Origin: Chloroflexota bacterium
GTDB taxonomy: Bacteria > Chloroflexota > Anaerolineae > Anaerolineales > Villigracilaceae
Assembly: GCA_021414245.1 (NCBI GenBank)
Contig: JAIOOU010000015.1
Coordinates: 372,001-436,000, forward strand
DNA: 64,000 nucleotides
Direction: 5' to 3'
A program made the translations under genes and the position numbers. Under the pieces are notes generated by a model that saw only the letters and a list, made by a program, of their open reading frames with translations, did no database searches and was not told the origin of the DNA. Position 1 is the first letter of the stretch, and each line of letters starts with the position of its first letter. This document shows positions 27,883 through 36,332 of the stretch, piece by piece.

Positions 27883-27911
27883 TTGACTGATGCAGGCTAT
27901 TCCCGTATCAT
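27883..27911 (+). promoter_or_regulatory. Promoter of the TIR-SH3 gene
   Basis: TTGACT at 27883-27888 and TATCAT at 27906-27911, 17 bases apart, about 28 bases before the ATG. Confidence 0.7.
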
Positions 27912-27939
27912 AGCGCCAGCCTGAACCCGTGGAGTATTC

Positions 27940-29493
27940 ATGGAACAAATCTTTATCAGTTATTCAAGGCGTAATCTCGAAACCGTCAATCAATTTGCGG
28001 GGGCGCTGGAAAAAGCCGGCGTTAACCTCTGGATCGACCGCGAGGAGATCAAGGCCGGCAATTCCTGGCGGGTGCAGATCGTGCAGGCCATCGACACCTG
28101 CAACGCCTTCGTGCTGATGCTCTCGGGCGATTCGGCCCTTTCCCCCAACGTCCACAAGGAGGTCATCCTGGCCGCGGAGTCGGGCCGCCCGATCTTCGTT
28201 GTCATGCTCGAGCCGGTCAAACCGCCGGCCGAGATCCGCTACCAGCTGGCCGGCCTGCAATACGTGGATGTTCAGGCGCTCGGCTTCGACAAGGCCGTTC
28301 AGCAGCTGCTTGCCGCCCTGCAGGAATATCTAAAAAAAAAGAAGGCTGAACGTTCGCGCGATCAGGCTGAACTGGTCATTCAGGGCATAACCCTTTCCGA
28401 TTTTGGCGCCGAGAAGCAGGAACAACTCCTGGCCTTCATCTCGAACCTGGCCGGCGCGGACCGTTCGCAACTAAAGATTCGGAATTTGACGGCCGGCAGT
28501 GTGCATGTCTTCATGCAAATGCCGGTCGGGACCGCCTTTGCATTAAAGACCCTGGCATTGAACCGCGACCGCCGTTTCCGGCAATTGGGCATCAGCGCCC
28601 TGCGCCTGGCCGGCGACCCAAGCTTCATCCAGATCAGTCTGGGCGTATTCACCGCCGCCGCAACCCTCGGCTTCCTTCACAGCCTGTGGATCAGAACGCC
28701 ATCCTTTCTTTCCATGACTCTCGGAGTCGTGACCGGCAAACTGCTGACTCTTTTTGCGCTACTGGCGCTTGTGACCGGCCTGGCCTTTTTCGCATCCTCC
28801 CGGACCCCGAACCTGCCCCTGCCTTCTTCAACTTCCACTCTGACGATCACCCCGCCCCCCTCTGCCACTGAGACCCGGACTCCCACAACCACGGCTTCCC
28901 CCACCGAGACGCCCACACCGGTCTACCAGGTCCTATCCGCCGTCGTGACCCAGCACATCGCCTGCCGCTACGGACCCGGCGACCTGTATTTGATCGAGTT
29001 CGGCCTGATCGAAGGCAATAAGATGAAGGTCACCGGCCGGGATGTCAACTCGGGCTGGGGCTATGCACAAGTGGACGGGTATGAGAATCCATGCTGGGTT
29101 AATTTCAAATACATCAAGCTGGACGGCGAGGTCTCGAGCCTGGAACCGGTCTATCCCGGAAAGGTCGGTCCTCCGCTCTCCTTCCTGTGGCCCATGCCTT
29201 CGAACGTCACTGCGGTTCGAACCAAGGAAGGCAATCAGGTCGCAATCTATTGGGATGAATACCTGCTGCCTCTGGGCGAACGCGAAAGCGCGGACAGCCC
29301 GCGCTATCTGGCGGAGCTTTGGCTGTGCAAGGACGGTGTGTTGACCTTTGGCACCTTCGGCATGATGCAGAACAACCTGCTGGTCACCGATGAAGCGGGC
29401 TGTTTGGAACCTTCGCACGGTGTCATCTATCTTGCTGAAAAACATGGGTACGCCGGTCCGGTGGAGATCCCGTGGCCGCCGCATACACCATGA
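27940..29493 (+). CDS. TIR-domain receptor with outer SH3 domain
   Basis: 517 residues. The TIR domain (1-130) starts QIFISYSRR and carries SPNVHKEV with the candidate catalytic Glu74. A small adaptor-like domain (about 145-205) has LKIRNLTAGSVHVFMQM, similar to effector-associated or TRADD-N-like domains of conflict proteins. Two hydrophobic segments (about 228-290) and a Thr/Pro-rich linker (about 290-330) lead to an SH3-like domain with ACRYGPGDLYL and CWVNFKYI, then a C-terminal beta region (about 400-517). GTGGAG precedes the ATG. The order suggests an outside ligand domain controlling an inside NAD-consuming TIR. This reading is inference, but each domain is seen directly. Confidence 0.88.
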   Translation: MEQIFISYSRRNLETVNQFAGALEKAGVNLWIDREEIKAGNSWRVQIVQAIDTCNAFVLMLSGDSALSPNVHKEVILAAESGRPIFVVMLEPVKPPAEIRYQLAGLQYVDVQALGFDKAVQQLLAALQEYLKKKKAERSRDQAELVIQGITLSDFGAEKQEQLLAFISNLAGADRSQLKIRNLTAGSVHVFMQMPVGTAFALKTLALNRDRRFRQLGISALRLAGDPSFIQISLGVFTAAATLGFLHSLWIRTPSFLSMTLGVVTGKLLTLFALLALVTGLAFFASSRTPNLPLPSSTSTLTITPPPSATETRTPTTTASPTETPTPVYQVLSAVVTQHIACRYGPGDLYLIEFGLIEGNKMKVTGRDVNSGWGYAQVDGYENPCWVNFKYIKLDGEVSSLEPVYPGKVGPPLSFLWPMPSNVTAVRTKEGNQVAIYWDEYLLPLGERESADSPRYLAELWLCKDGVLTFGTFGMMQNNLLVTDEAGCLEPSHGVIYLAEKHGYAGPVEIPWPPHTP

Positions 29494-29557
29494 TACCGGT
29501 CACTGCCGGAGATCGAACATGTCCCATTCCGGGTTCAATCCGGGAATGTGTTAATAT

Positions 29558-29589
29558 AAAAATGCCGGGAGTTGTCTCCCGGCATTTTT
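29558..29589. terminator. Bidirectional terminator
   Basis: AAAAATGCCGGGAG, TTGT loop and CTCCCGGCATTTTT between the convergent TIR-SH3 and methyltransferase genes. Confidence 0.95.
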
Positions 29590-29602
29590 ATATTTCAGAG
29601 AT

Positions 29603-30250
29603 TTATTTTTCTGCCGTTGCCCACATGTTCAGCATAAATTCAAAGTAACCAAATTTTACCTGCCGCATCTTGAAGCCAGCCTGGCCGAAATACCAGCCGA
29701 TCAAAGGCAGGGTATAGGCATAGGCATGTTCATCGATTTCCTCGGCACTGACCAGGTGCATGCGTGCCATCAAATGCAGGAGGCCATCGGACCAGGCAGC
29801 CGGGGTGGTCATGATCACCCGTCCGCCGGGTTGGAGCACCCGGAAAATCTCCCGGAACAAAATTGCCATGCTGTCCGGGTTAAGGTGTTCCACCACGGCC
29901 AGCAGGGTGACAATATTAAAGTAACTGTCCTCAAAGGGCAGGGAGGGTTCCTGATTCAAGTTGAGCGAATAGCCTTCGATTTTCAGGCTTGCAGCAACAT
30001 CATTGGGGATCGGCAGCTGGTCAATGGCAACTTTTTTTTCAAATTCCGTGCGCGATAGAAAATAGGGAAACGTTCCACACCCAATATCCAATATCCGGCC
30101 GGAACGCAACTGCGCGGGGATCAACCGGTTTGCTGTTTGGGCCCGCTGGCGGGCAAGAAAAGGCTCAAGGTATCCCTTGCCGCGTGTGAAATGACCCCCG
30201 GCAGTGGAGGCGGTGATTTGTCCGGCGTTTTGGGTGTTTTTCGGGTCCAT
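29603..30250 (-). CDS. Class I SAM-dependent methyltransferase
   Basis: 215 residues. Motif I ILDIGCGTFPYF (SAM loop), acidic VAIDQLPIP, motif IV VTLLAVVEHL and post-motif VLQPGGRVIMTTP are all present, the standard order of the methyltransf_11 group. It acts in the cytoplasm on an unknown acceptor. It sits downstream of a glycosyltransferase and a hypothetical gene on the same strand, so a role in glycan or lipid modification is possible. No specific enzyme name can be given. Confidence 0.9.
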   Translation of the reverse strand: MDPKNTQNAGQITASTAGGHFTRGKGYLEPFLARQRAQTANRLIPAQLRSGRILDIGCGTFPYFLSRTEFEKKVAIDQLPIPNDVAASLKIEGYSLNLNQEPSLPFEDSYFNIVTLLAVVEHLNPDSMAILFREIFRVLQPGGRVIMTTPAAWSDGLLHLMARMHLVSAEEIDEHAYAYTLPLIGWYFGQAGFKMRQVKFGYFEFMLNMWATAEK

Positions 30251-30426
30251 AGAATTTGATCCATTCAGTCTCGCCGCAGATTCATGTCAGCCGCGACAGG
30301 ATGGCGAAAGAGGTCACAGCCAGTTTCCATTTTACCTTGAAGTCCGCCAGCCCCGCCTTTTGGCGGCATCATTTTCCATTTGGCAACGATTTACAAATCG
30401 AACCTGCCGGCGCTGGAAACAAACAC

Positions 30427-30906
30427 CTACGGGGTCCCGCTCACTTCGATCTCGTTCATCTTTATCGATACCTGAACTTCATCGCCATATTGGATGCCCG
30501 CTATCGGCATTGCGATCACTTCCAATAACGAGGGGTCCTGAAAATGGCGCAATTTTGTCTCTGGGTGCGGATAATATACCCAGCCGCCATATTCAACGGT
30601 TTTGCAGGTCACCGTGCAGCTTGAAAACGAGAAATCCTCGGGCGGATGCAGATCGGTCCATCGAACCTGCCGGAAGGTGAATTCCGCTTTAATGATCCTG
30701 AATGCAAGCGGGCGAATATCGATATTCAAGGTGCCGTTGAAATAGCCGTCCAGATCGAGTCCGCATGACTTGAAGATCGGCCGCTGCCTGTCCAATGCAC
30801 CATAGGGATAATCTTTTGACGGCCCGGATGCGACCCGATATCCCCGGATAATCGTGCCGCGTACCAGGAACCTGGGATCAGGATCCTGGTTGGACATTGT
30901 TTTCAT
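30427..30906 (-). CDS. Hypothetical protein, possibly DUF120/riboflavin-kinase-like fold
   Basis: 159 residues. ATG at 30906 or 30897, both inside the end of the upstream glycosyltransferase gene, so the genes overlap by 20-29 bases and are coupled. LVRGTIIRGYRVASG, DLDGYFNGTLNIDIRP and FSFSSCTVTC recall the beta-barrel and GTLN motif of archaeal CTP-dependent riboflavin kinases, but this is a motif impression only. No signal peptide is seen. Function unknown. Confidence 0.7.
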   Translation of the reverse strand: MKTMSNQDPDPRFLVRGTIIRGYRVASGPSKDYPYGALDRQRPIFKSCGLDLDGYFNGTLNIDIRPLAFRIIKAEFTFRQVRWTDLHPPEDFSFSSCTVTCKTVEYGGWVYYPHPETKLRHFQDPSLLEVIAMPIAGIQYGDEVQVSIKMNEIEVSGTP

Positions 30907-33079
30907 TATGATTGCTGAGGAAAGTCCACCCGCCTTGAATGAGGGTGGCGATCCAGCATATGCCGATGATCTGCAGGGGGATCCATCCAGCCAGGGTATA
31001 TCGCCAATGGGACAAGCCCATGATATTGGGGATGAAGATACGCGTACTTGTGATCAAAATAAGGGTGAACCAGGTCAGGCCCGGGGAGCGGTACAGGCTG
31101 AAGATCATCGCAACCAGGCAGAAATACACCCATGCCTGGAAATAAGGGTCATACCCTGCCTGAATATATTCATAGGCCTTTCTTTGTGCCAGGATCAAGG
31201 CTGGCATGCCGGCCTGTTCGTCATCAAAATAGCCCATCTTGTATGTTGGATGGTCCTCTGCCGGCAGGGGCAGTGACAGCATTGCGGTCGTTTCCGGCTG
31301 CAGCCCGGCCCTGATCTTTATCAACAGCAGCTTGTAACTGAGCTGCCAGTCCTTCTTTAACGAGTCCTGAGTTGCCTGCCCAAACAGCTTCATGATCTGC
31401 CTGGTTGTATACCCCGCCTTGCTCAAACCCGGATAGATCTCATTGGCAGTGGCCACCCCGCTTTTATCGGTGACAACGATCGGGTACCGTTCGATGGCAG
31501 CCTCGATCTTTTGCACTGCGGGCGAATTTGGGTCGCTAAAGGCCAGCCTGCTTGCATCGCCAAAATAAACCCAGCCATCATAGAACACTTCAGCCACATA
31601 ATTGCTCAGCCCAAAGTAACCATAGACTCTCTGGTTATGGGCTGACCACCCGAGGAGCGGCACGGCCGCAATCAAAAACGCAAAGGCAATCCCAGCCAGA
31701 CCGCGGAACGGGTTGGCAAACCCCTTCATTTTCCAGCGCCAGAGATAAGCCGCCAAAAGAAGCGCGGGGCCAATTAATAACAGGCTGATATTTTCGGAAC
31801 GCAGGAGCGTGGCAAAGGAAGCCGCGGCCAGGGCGGCGATTACCCAACCCAATTCGAGGGTTTCCAATGCCGAGATCAACCAGGTACAGAATAAAAGCAC
31901 AAAGAACAAATTCGGCAGGTCCGACATCAGGAAGTTCGAATAAAAGAAAAGGTCGGGCGAGAGCGCAGTCGCAAGTCCGCAAACAAGGGCGACCCGTTGA
32001 TTTTTGGCCAGCTGCCAGGCGAGCCGATAACCAGCCGGCACACAGGCCATGGCGAACAGGTGCAGGAGTATTTTAATTCCCCAGGGATTGCGTCCAAACA
32101 AAAGCAGAATCGGTGCAAACAAAAAGGTTGTTCCGGGTCCGCGGATCATGGAAACCCCGTCCAGATTCCCGAACTCCAGCCAATGCAAAGCCCCCTGCAG
32201 ATAGGTGGGGCTGTCCGCATCGATCAGCAGGGGCACAGCCAGCGCGTTCAGGAGATGCAAAACCCCTGAAATAATCAGCAGGATCATGATATTCCGGCGA
32301 TGGTCAGGGAACCTGGTCGTCTGGAGTTCATGCGGGGCGGTTTGTCCCATCTCCTGCAGAAATAAAAGGAACAGGAGCAGGCTGCAAACCGCAAGCACAT
32401 CCGCCGCCACCAAGGCAGGGATGAATATCCAGTTCGGGATCCCGCGATAGGAGTGTATTGAAAATCTGGAAATCGTCTGCCGGTTTTCAGGGCTGTTCAA
32501 ATTTACTTCAGCCTGCTCTTTGTCAAGGGACAATCGGACCGTCCCCGCCCCGGGCGATGCAAAGAACAACAACGCGACAGGCGCATTAATTTCAGTTCGA
32601 AAAGAAACCACCAGTGGCCGGGAGTTGGCGGCGGCAACAAGCAGGCCGTTTTCCATATACCAGCCGGCATCCTTCGCACTTTTTTTATCCGGCGGCAGGA
32701 TATTCCCGTTGGCTTTGATCTCAACCAGCTCAATTTTTTGGCTTTCCGAGACAACGGGCGTGATCGTCAGGGTGTGAAAGGTTTTGGGAACCCTGTAATT
32801 ACCCCAGGTGATCGCGAATCCGATCAGCAAGGCAGGGACGATGAACCACAACAGATGTTTCGTACGGACCCGGTTGAAAAAGGGCTGAACACGCACCGCA
32901 ACCGGAAACAGGATCCAGGTCAGAACCGGTACACATACCGCCCATAATGCAAGGATGACGAGGCCAGATTTCTCCCACAATCGAAGGAAATGGTGCCCGA
33001 AACTGAAAAAATATATGTTTCCGAAAATAAAAGCCGGAAGTATTTTTTTGTACTTCCAGGGAAGTTGCGCCGCGCTCAT
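30878..33079 (-). CDS. Polytopic GT-C glycosyltransferase (ArnT/PMT-like)
   Basis: 733 residues with about 12 hydrophobic helices. After an N-terminal membrane pair and a beta insert (about 105-225) comes the PMT_2-like core: SGVLHLLNALAVPLLIDADS with the acidic first outer loop, ASFATLLRSENISLLLIGPA, and later GLSHWRYTLAGWIPLQ. These enzymes use a polyprenyl-phosphate sugar as donor and glycosylate lipid or protein outside the membrane. Donor synthesis could come from the DPM1-like enzyme at 5551. The N-terminal insert is unusual for the family and may bind the acceptor. It heads a short operon with the hypothetical gene at 30427. Confidence 0.87.
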   Translation of the reverse strand: MSAAQLPWKYKKILPAFIFGNIYFFSFGHHFLRLWEKSGLVILALWAVCVPVLTWILFPVAVRVQPFFNRVRTKHLLWFIVPALLIGFAITWGNYRVPKTFHTLTITPVVSESQKIELVEIKANGNILPPDKKSAKDAGWYMENGLLVAAANSRPLVVSFRTEINAPVALLFFASPGAGTVRLSLDKEQAEVNLNSPENRQTISRFSIHSYRGIPNWIFIPALVAADVLAVCSLLLFLLFLQEMGQTAPHELQTTRFPDHRRNIMILLIISGVLHLLNALAVPLLIDADSPTYLQGALHWLEFGNLDGVSMIRGPGTTFLFAPILLLFGRNPWGIKILLHLFAMACVPAGYRLAWQLAKNQRVALVCGLATALSPDLFFYSNFLMSDLPNLFFVLLFCTWLISALETLELGWVIAALAAASFATLLRSENISLLLIGPALLLAAYLWRWKMKGFANPFRGLAGIAFAFLIAAVPLLGWSAHNQRVYGYFGLSNYVAEVFYDGWVYFGDASRLAFSDPNSPAVQKIEAAIERYPIVVTDKSGVATANEIYPGLSKAGYTTRQIMKLFGQATQDSLKKDWQLSYKLLLIKIRAGLQPETTAMLSLPLPAEDHPTYKMGYFDDEQAGMPALILAQRKAYEYIQAGYDPYFQAWVYFCLVAMIFSLYRSPGLTWFTLILITSTRIFIPNIMGLSHWRYTLAGWIPLQIIGICWIATLIQGGWTFLSNHNENNVQPGS

Positions 33080-33166
33080 GGTTGTGTTTGATGTGCTCCT
33101 GTTTTTATGCCGGATTTGTCAGTGATTTTACCTTATGACAACAGGCTGTCCGGCCATGGAAATCAA

Positions 33167-33193
33167 AACGGCGGCCCGAATCGGGCCGCCGTT
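33167..33193 (-). terminator. Rho-independent terminator
   Basis: CGGCGGCCCG / CGGGCCGCCG stem with T-run on the minus strand, 20 bases past the SH3 lipoprotein stop. Confidence 0.85.
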
Positions 33194-33212
33194 GGAAGTG
33201 CATGTTCGCGGT

Positions 33213-33968
33213 CTACGGGCAATTGACCTTGTATTTCGTTTCAGCCACCTTGTCATTGGGGCTGATGACGACAAGTTTGACCCAATAATTTCCGCCGCTG
33301 GCCGAGGGAGTAAAGCTGGTCTCCACCGTCCTGGAGTCAGCGCCCTTGAAATTGATCTGCTCGGTGGGTTTCTTGCCGCCCTGTTCGGTCTCAAAATAAT
33401 ATTTAACCAGGGTCGGGCCATTGGTATCGATCGTGCCTTTAAGCGTGATCGGCTGGACCGGTCCCATGCAGCCTGGCAGGTTAATTTCCTTCGGATCCGC
33501 CTTGACCGTGACACCGGTAACCGAGGCATACGGGGAATTCACGACCGGAAGATTGAGCAGGTTGCCGGCAGTCAGCGTCACACTGGCAGCCACCCAGCAG
33601 GGTTTGCCCGGATCGTTCTGGGTGATCACAAACCACCAGGATGCATCCGCATTCTTGCCTTGAATGGTGGCTGTCTGGCCGACGAGCAGCGAGCCCACGG
33701 TGGCCCATTCCGTTCCGGGTCCAAAACGGCAATTGACTCCCTTGTCCGAAGGCCAGGCGATCGGAATGGTGGGTGTTGGGGTAAGGGTGGGTAGCGGTGT
33801 ATCGGTGGGCAGGGAAGTCAGGGTTGGAATGGGAGTATCCAGTGGCTGCGCGGATGTTTCCGTGGCGGCCGGGACATCCGGTGACTGGGCACCGCCGCCT
33901 GCCGGGAGGTTGCATGCCAGGATCGCGAACCATAATACAAAACTTGCGGTCAAAATACGCTTCTTCAT
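33213..33968 (-). CDS. SH3-domain lipoprotein, paralogue of 23749
   Basis: 251 residues. The lipoprotein signal has lipobox LAC followed by NLPAGGG. A Pro/Thr linker (about 30-70) leads to the SH3-like domain with VNCRFGPGTEW and a partner Cys in PCWVAASV, and a beta domain with GCMGPVQPITLKG, NFKGADSRTVETSFTPSASG. Residue order and motifs match the lipoprotein at 23749 almost step for step, so they are diverged duplicates. It is anchored on the outer face of the membrane. Function unknown. Confidence 0.85.
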   Translation of the reverse strand: MKKRILTASFVLWFAILACNLPAGGGAQSPDVPAATETSAQPLDTPIPTLTSLPTDTPLPTLTPTPTIPIAWPSDKGVNCRFGPGTEWATVGSLLVGQTATIQGKNADASWWFVITQNDPGKPCWVAASVTLTAGNLLNLPVVNSPYASVTGVTVKADPKEINLPGCMGPVQPITLKGTIDTNGPTLVKYYFETEQGGKKPTEQINFKGADSRTVETSFTPSASGGNYWVKLVVISPNDKVAETKYKVNCP

Positions 33969-34175
33969 AATAAAGTTTCTCCTTCTTGATGATTGGTCCC
34001 ATCATACAGGCAGAAGGGCAATGTCACAATGGCCCATTGGTTAGAAAACTCCGCAAGGACGGGCAGGCGGAAGGTCAGGAGGGATGCGATGGATGGATCA
34101 GGAAAATCAATGTCGCTTTAATCCTCCCAGTCAATTTCCAGGATAGACTTCCATGTGAGCGGGTTGTTTAAATAA

Positions 34176-34210
34176 AGCCGGCCCCGACTTTGTTGCATCA
34201 GGGCCGGGCT
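34176..34210 (-). terminator. Probable terminator
   Basis: GC-rich imperfect stem AGCCGGCCC / GGGCCGGGCT with a T-rich minus-strand side, just after the peptidase gene. Confidence 0.6.
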
Positions 34211-34216
34211 GTTCGT

Positions 34217-35383
34217 TTATTTGGCGTATAAATCCAAAAACTCATCCCAGCCTGTCTGCAGGGCAAAATCCAGCTTTGTACGATAGTAGGTGTAATTTGC
34301 GTCCTTGCCTGCCGCACTGGAGACATAATAGATCGTAATGCCGTGCGCATCCGAATAGGCGTTGACATGATGCTCGTTCAACACCACGCCGGCCACCGCA
34401 TTCATCACCGCCTGGCTCTTCGATTTGATGGCCGCATCGCTGACATTGCGATTGATCTCATACGCCATATCGTACAGGTCCTTGTCCATTGGGGCCTGCC
34501 AGAAATCCTGGGTGGCGCCGAAGGCGCGGTCGTATTTTTTGCGGTTGGCTGCAAGACCGTTTTTCATGGCAACGGACCATTGGTCGACCGCGGTGACAAG
34601 GGCATCGAAACGGCTGTCCACGGCAACAGCGGACCAGGTTTTGTCATTGCTGGCGCTCTGGCTGGTGGCAACGGCCACCTGATCGGCGGTCATGTTCGGG
34701 TTGGCCGCCAGCTGTGCCAGGACCACATCGTATTCCACACCATCCCAACCCACGTATTCCTGTGAACTGGACACTGCGGTCGCGTGCCCGTGCCAGGCAT
34801 AATCCACTTCCATGGAGGCCATGTTGCAGCCATCGTATCCAACCACATCGATAAATCCCAGCGAGGGGATGGCGGCCTTTAATTCATCGAGATCCAGGGT
34901 GTCGGCATTCGTGTCATCCTGCATCACATAGCCCGGATGCCAGTTCCAGCCATGACCCCAGAAATAAAGCGCATAATGGTCGGCGGGGTAATTCGCCCTG
35001 GTCCATGAGACAAAATCGATCAGGGTTTGCCTGTCGCCCATGTTGCGTTCGCCCCAATCCGCAACGGCGCTGGCGGCATCCGCCTTCATTCCGGTCGTGA
35101 CATGAAAAAGTTTCGTGGTCTGCCAGTCCCCATAACTGGTGTCGTAGCCGGGCCCGCGATCCGCAAGCGCCACCACCTGAACGTTTGTACTCGACCCGGT
35201 GGGCGCGAGCTCCAATTCAATATCCTTTACAACATAGTCCTCGAGATTGTTATCCCCGGAAATATAAACCATCACGGTCCATTTGGCCTGCGGGGCGGGA
35301 GCGGCGGCGGCCGTTCCGGATATCAACGTCACGAAAACAAGCAGGATTCCAACGATCATTGAAAAACGTGTCGACTTGCGCAT
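34217..35383 (-). CDS. Secreted clostripain-family (C11) cysteine peptidase
   Basis: 388 residues from the ATG at 35383, with AGGAG at five bases. A Sec signal peptide (about 1-30, ending SGTAAAA) is followed by the C11 core: WTVMVYISGDNNLE, ALYFWGHGWNWHPG with the catalytic His (about 144) and VVGYDGCNMASMEV with the catalytic Cys (about 186). Clostripains cut after Arg or Lys and often self-process. The C-terminus is complete. It acts outside the cell on proteins or peptides. There are no neighbouring inhibitors or export genes. Confidence 0.93.
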   Translation of the reverse strand: MRKSTRFSMIVGILLVFVTLISGTAAAAPAPQAKWTVMVYISGDNNLEDYVVKDIELELAPTGSSTNVQVVALADRGPGYDTSYGDWQTTKLFHVTTGMKADAASAVADWGERNMGDRQTLIDFVSWTRANYPADHYALYFWGHGWNWHPGYVMQDDTNADTLDLDELKAAIPSLGFIDVVGYDGCNMASMEVDYAWHGHATAVSSSQEYVGWDGVEYDVVLAQLAANPNMTADQVAVATSQSASNDKTWSAVAVDSRFDALVTAVDQWSVAMKNGLAANRKKYDRAFGATQDFWQAPMDKDLYDMAYEINRNVSDAAIKSKSQAVMNAVAGVVLNEHHVNAYSDAHGITIYYVSSAAGKDANYTYYRTKLDFALQTGWDEFLDLYAK

Positions 35384-35562
35384 GGCTTCTCCTATTGGCG
35401 AATGGGATGGATTTGCGTTCAAGTGCAGACCGGCTTAAAAAGTGGCTGACGTACGAGAATCAGTGTAGCATTTTGCGAAAGTGAATTCAACCTTGCAACC
35501 TTAATAAATCGCGGTCAACAATTTATGACATTCGTCCATTATCAAGGACATCCGGAACCTGT

Positions 35563-36315
35563 ATGATATTGAATATGAAACCCATCACCCACGATCAGCT
35601 CATTAATGAAGTATTGCACCACACCCAAACGGACCCGCACAAGCGGGCCTCGGGTCTCTCGGACTTTATCCTGGGAGCCCAGGATGGGCTGGTCAACGTC
35701 CTCGGCGTGGTTCTGGGCATCGCTGCGGCCACCAATGATGCCCGCATCGTACTGGTGGCGGGTCTTGCCACCACCTTTGCTGAATCCATCTCGATGGGCG
35801 CCGTGGCATACACCACCACCCTGGCCGATGCGGATTTGTATCAAAGTGAGCAGGAGCGCGAATACCGTCATCTGATCGAGGCACCCAACCTGGAGATCAA
35901 AGAGATCCGCGATATATATCAAAGCAAGGGTTTCGAAGGGGAATTACTCGAGCGGATCGTGGAAACCATCACGGCCAACCGGGATGTGTGGGTGGCCGTA
36001 ATGATGGCCGAGGAACATCAACTCGCGCCGATCGACCGCCAGTCCGCTATACGCGCCGCCCTGCTGGTGGGTTTCTCCGCAGTGGTTGGCTCATTGGTGC
36101 CTTTATTCCCCTTTGTATTCTGGTCGGTATCCACCAGCATGTGGCTTTCGGTATTGGTGACTGCGTTGATGCTTTTCGGGATCGGCGCCTACAAGGCCCG
36201 TGTCACTGTTGGCAAACCTTTAAAGAGCGGATTTGAAATGGCCTTGATTGGCACGATCAGCGCCCTGGCGGGCTATCTGGTCGGGTACCTGCTCAAGGTC
36301 CCCCCCGTTCCATAA
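35563..36315 (+). CDS. VIT1/CCC1 family membrane protein (iron/manganese transporter-like)
   Basis: 250 residues; a start four codons later (35575) is equally possible. The family pattern is clear: ASGLSDFILGAQDGLVNVLG, an amphipathic charged middle (about 85-150, metal-binding-domain-like) and three C-terminal helices. Relatives move Fe2+ or Mn2+ out of the cytoplasm in exchange for protons. The middle domain has several Glu residues (EREYRHLIE, NLEIKEI, MMAEEHQL) that could bind metal. It is a single-gene unit. Confidence 0.88.
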   Translation: MILNMKPITHDQLINEVLHHTQTDPHKRASGLSDFILGAQDGLVNVLGVVLGIAAATNDARIVLVAGLATTFAESISMGAVAYTTTLADADLYQSEQEREYRHLIEAPNLEIKEIRDIYQSKGFEGELLERIVETITANRDVWVAVMMAEEHQLAPIDRQSAIRAALLVGFSAVVGSLVPLFPFVFWSVSTSMWLSVLVTALMLFGIGAYKARVTVGKPLKSGFEMALIGTISALAGYLVGYLLKVPPVP

Positions 36316-36332
36316 TCAATCCTGCATAAAAT

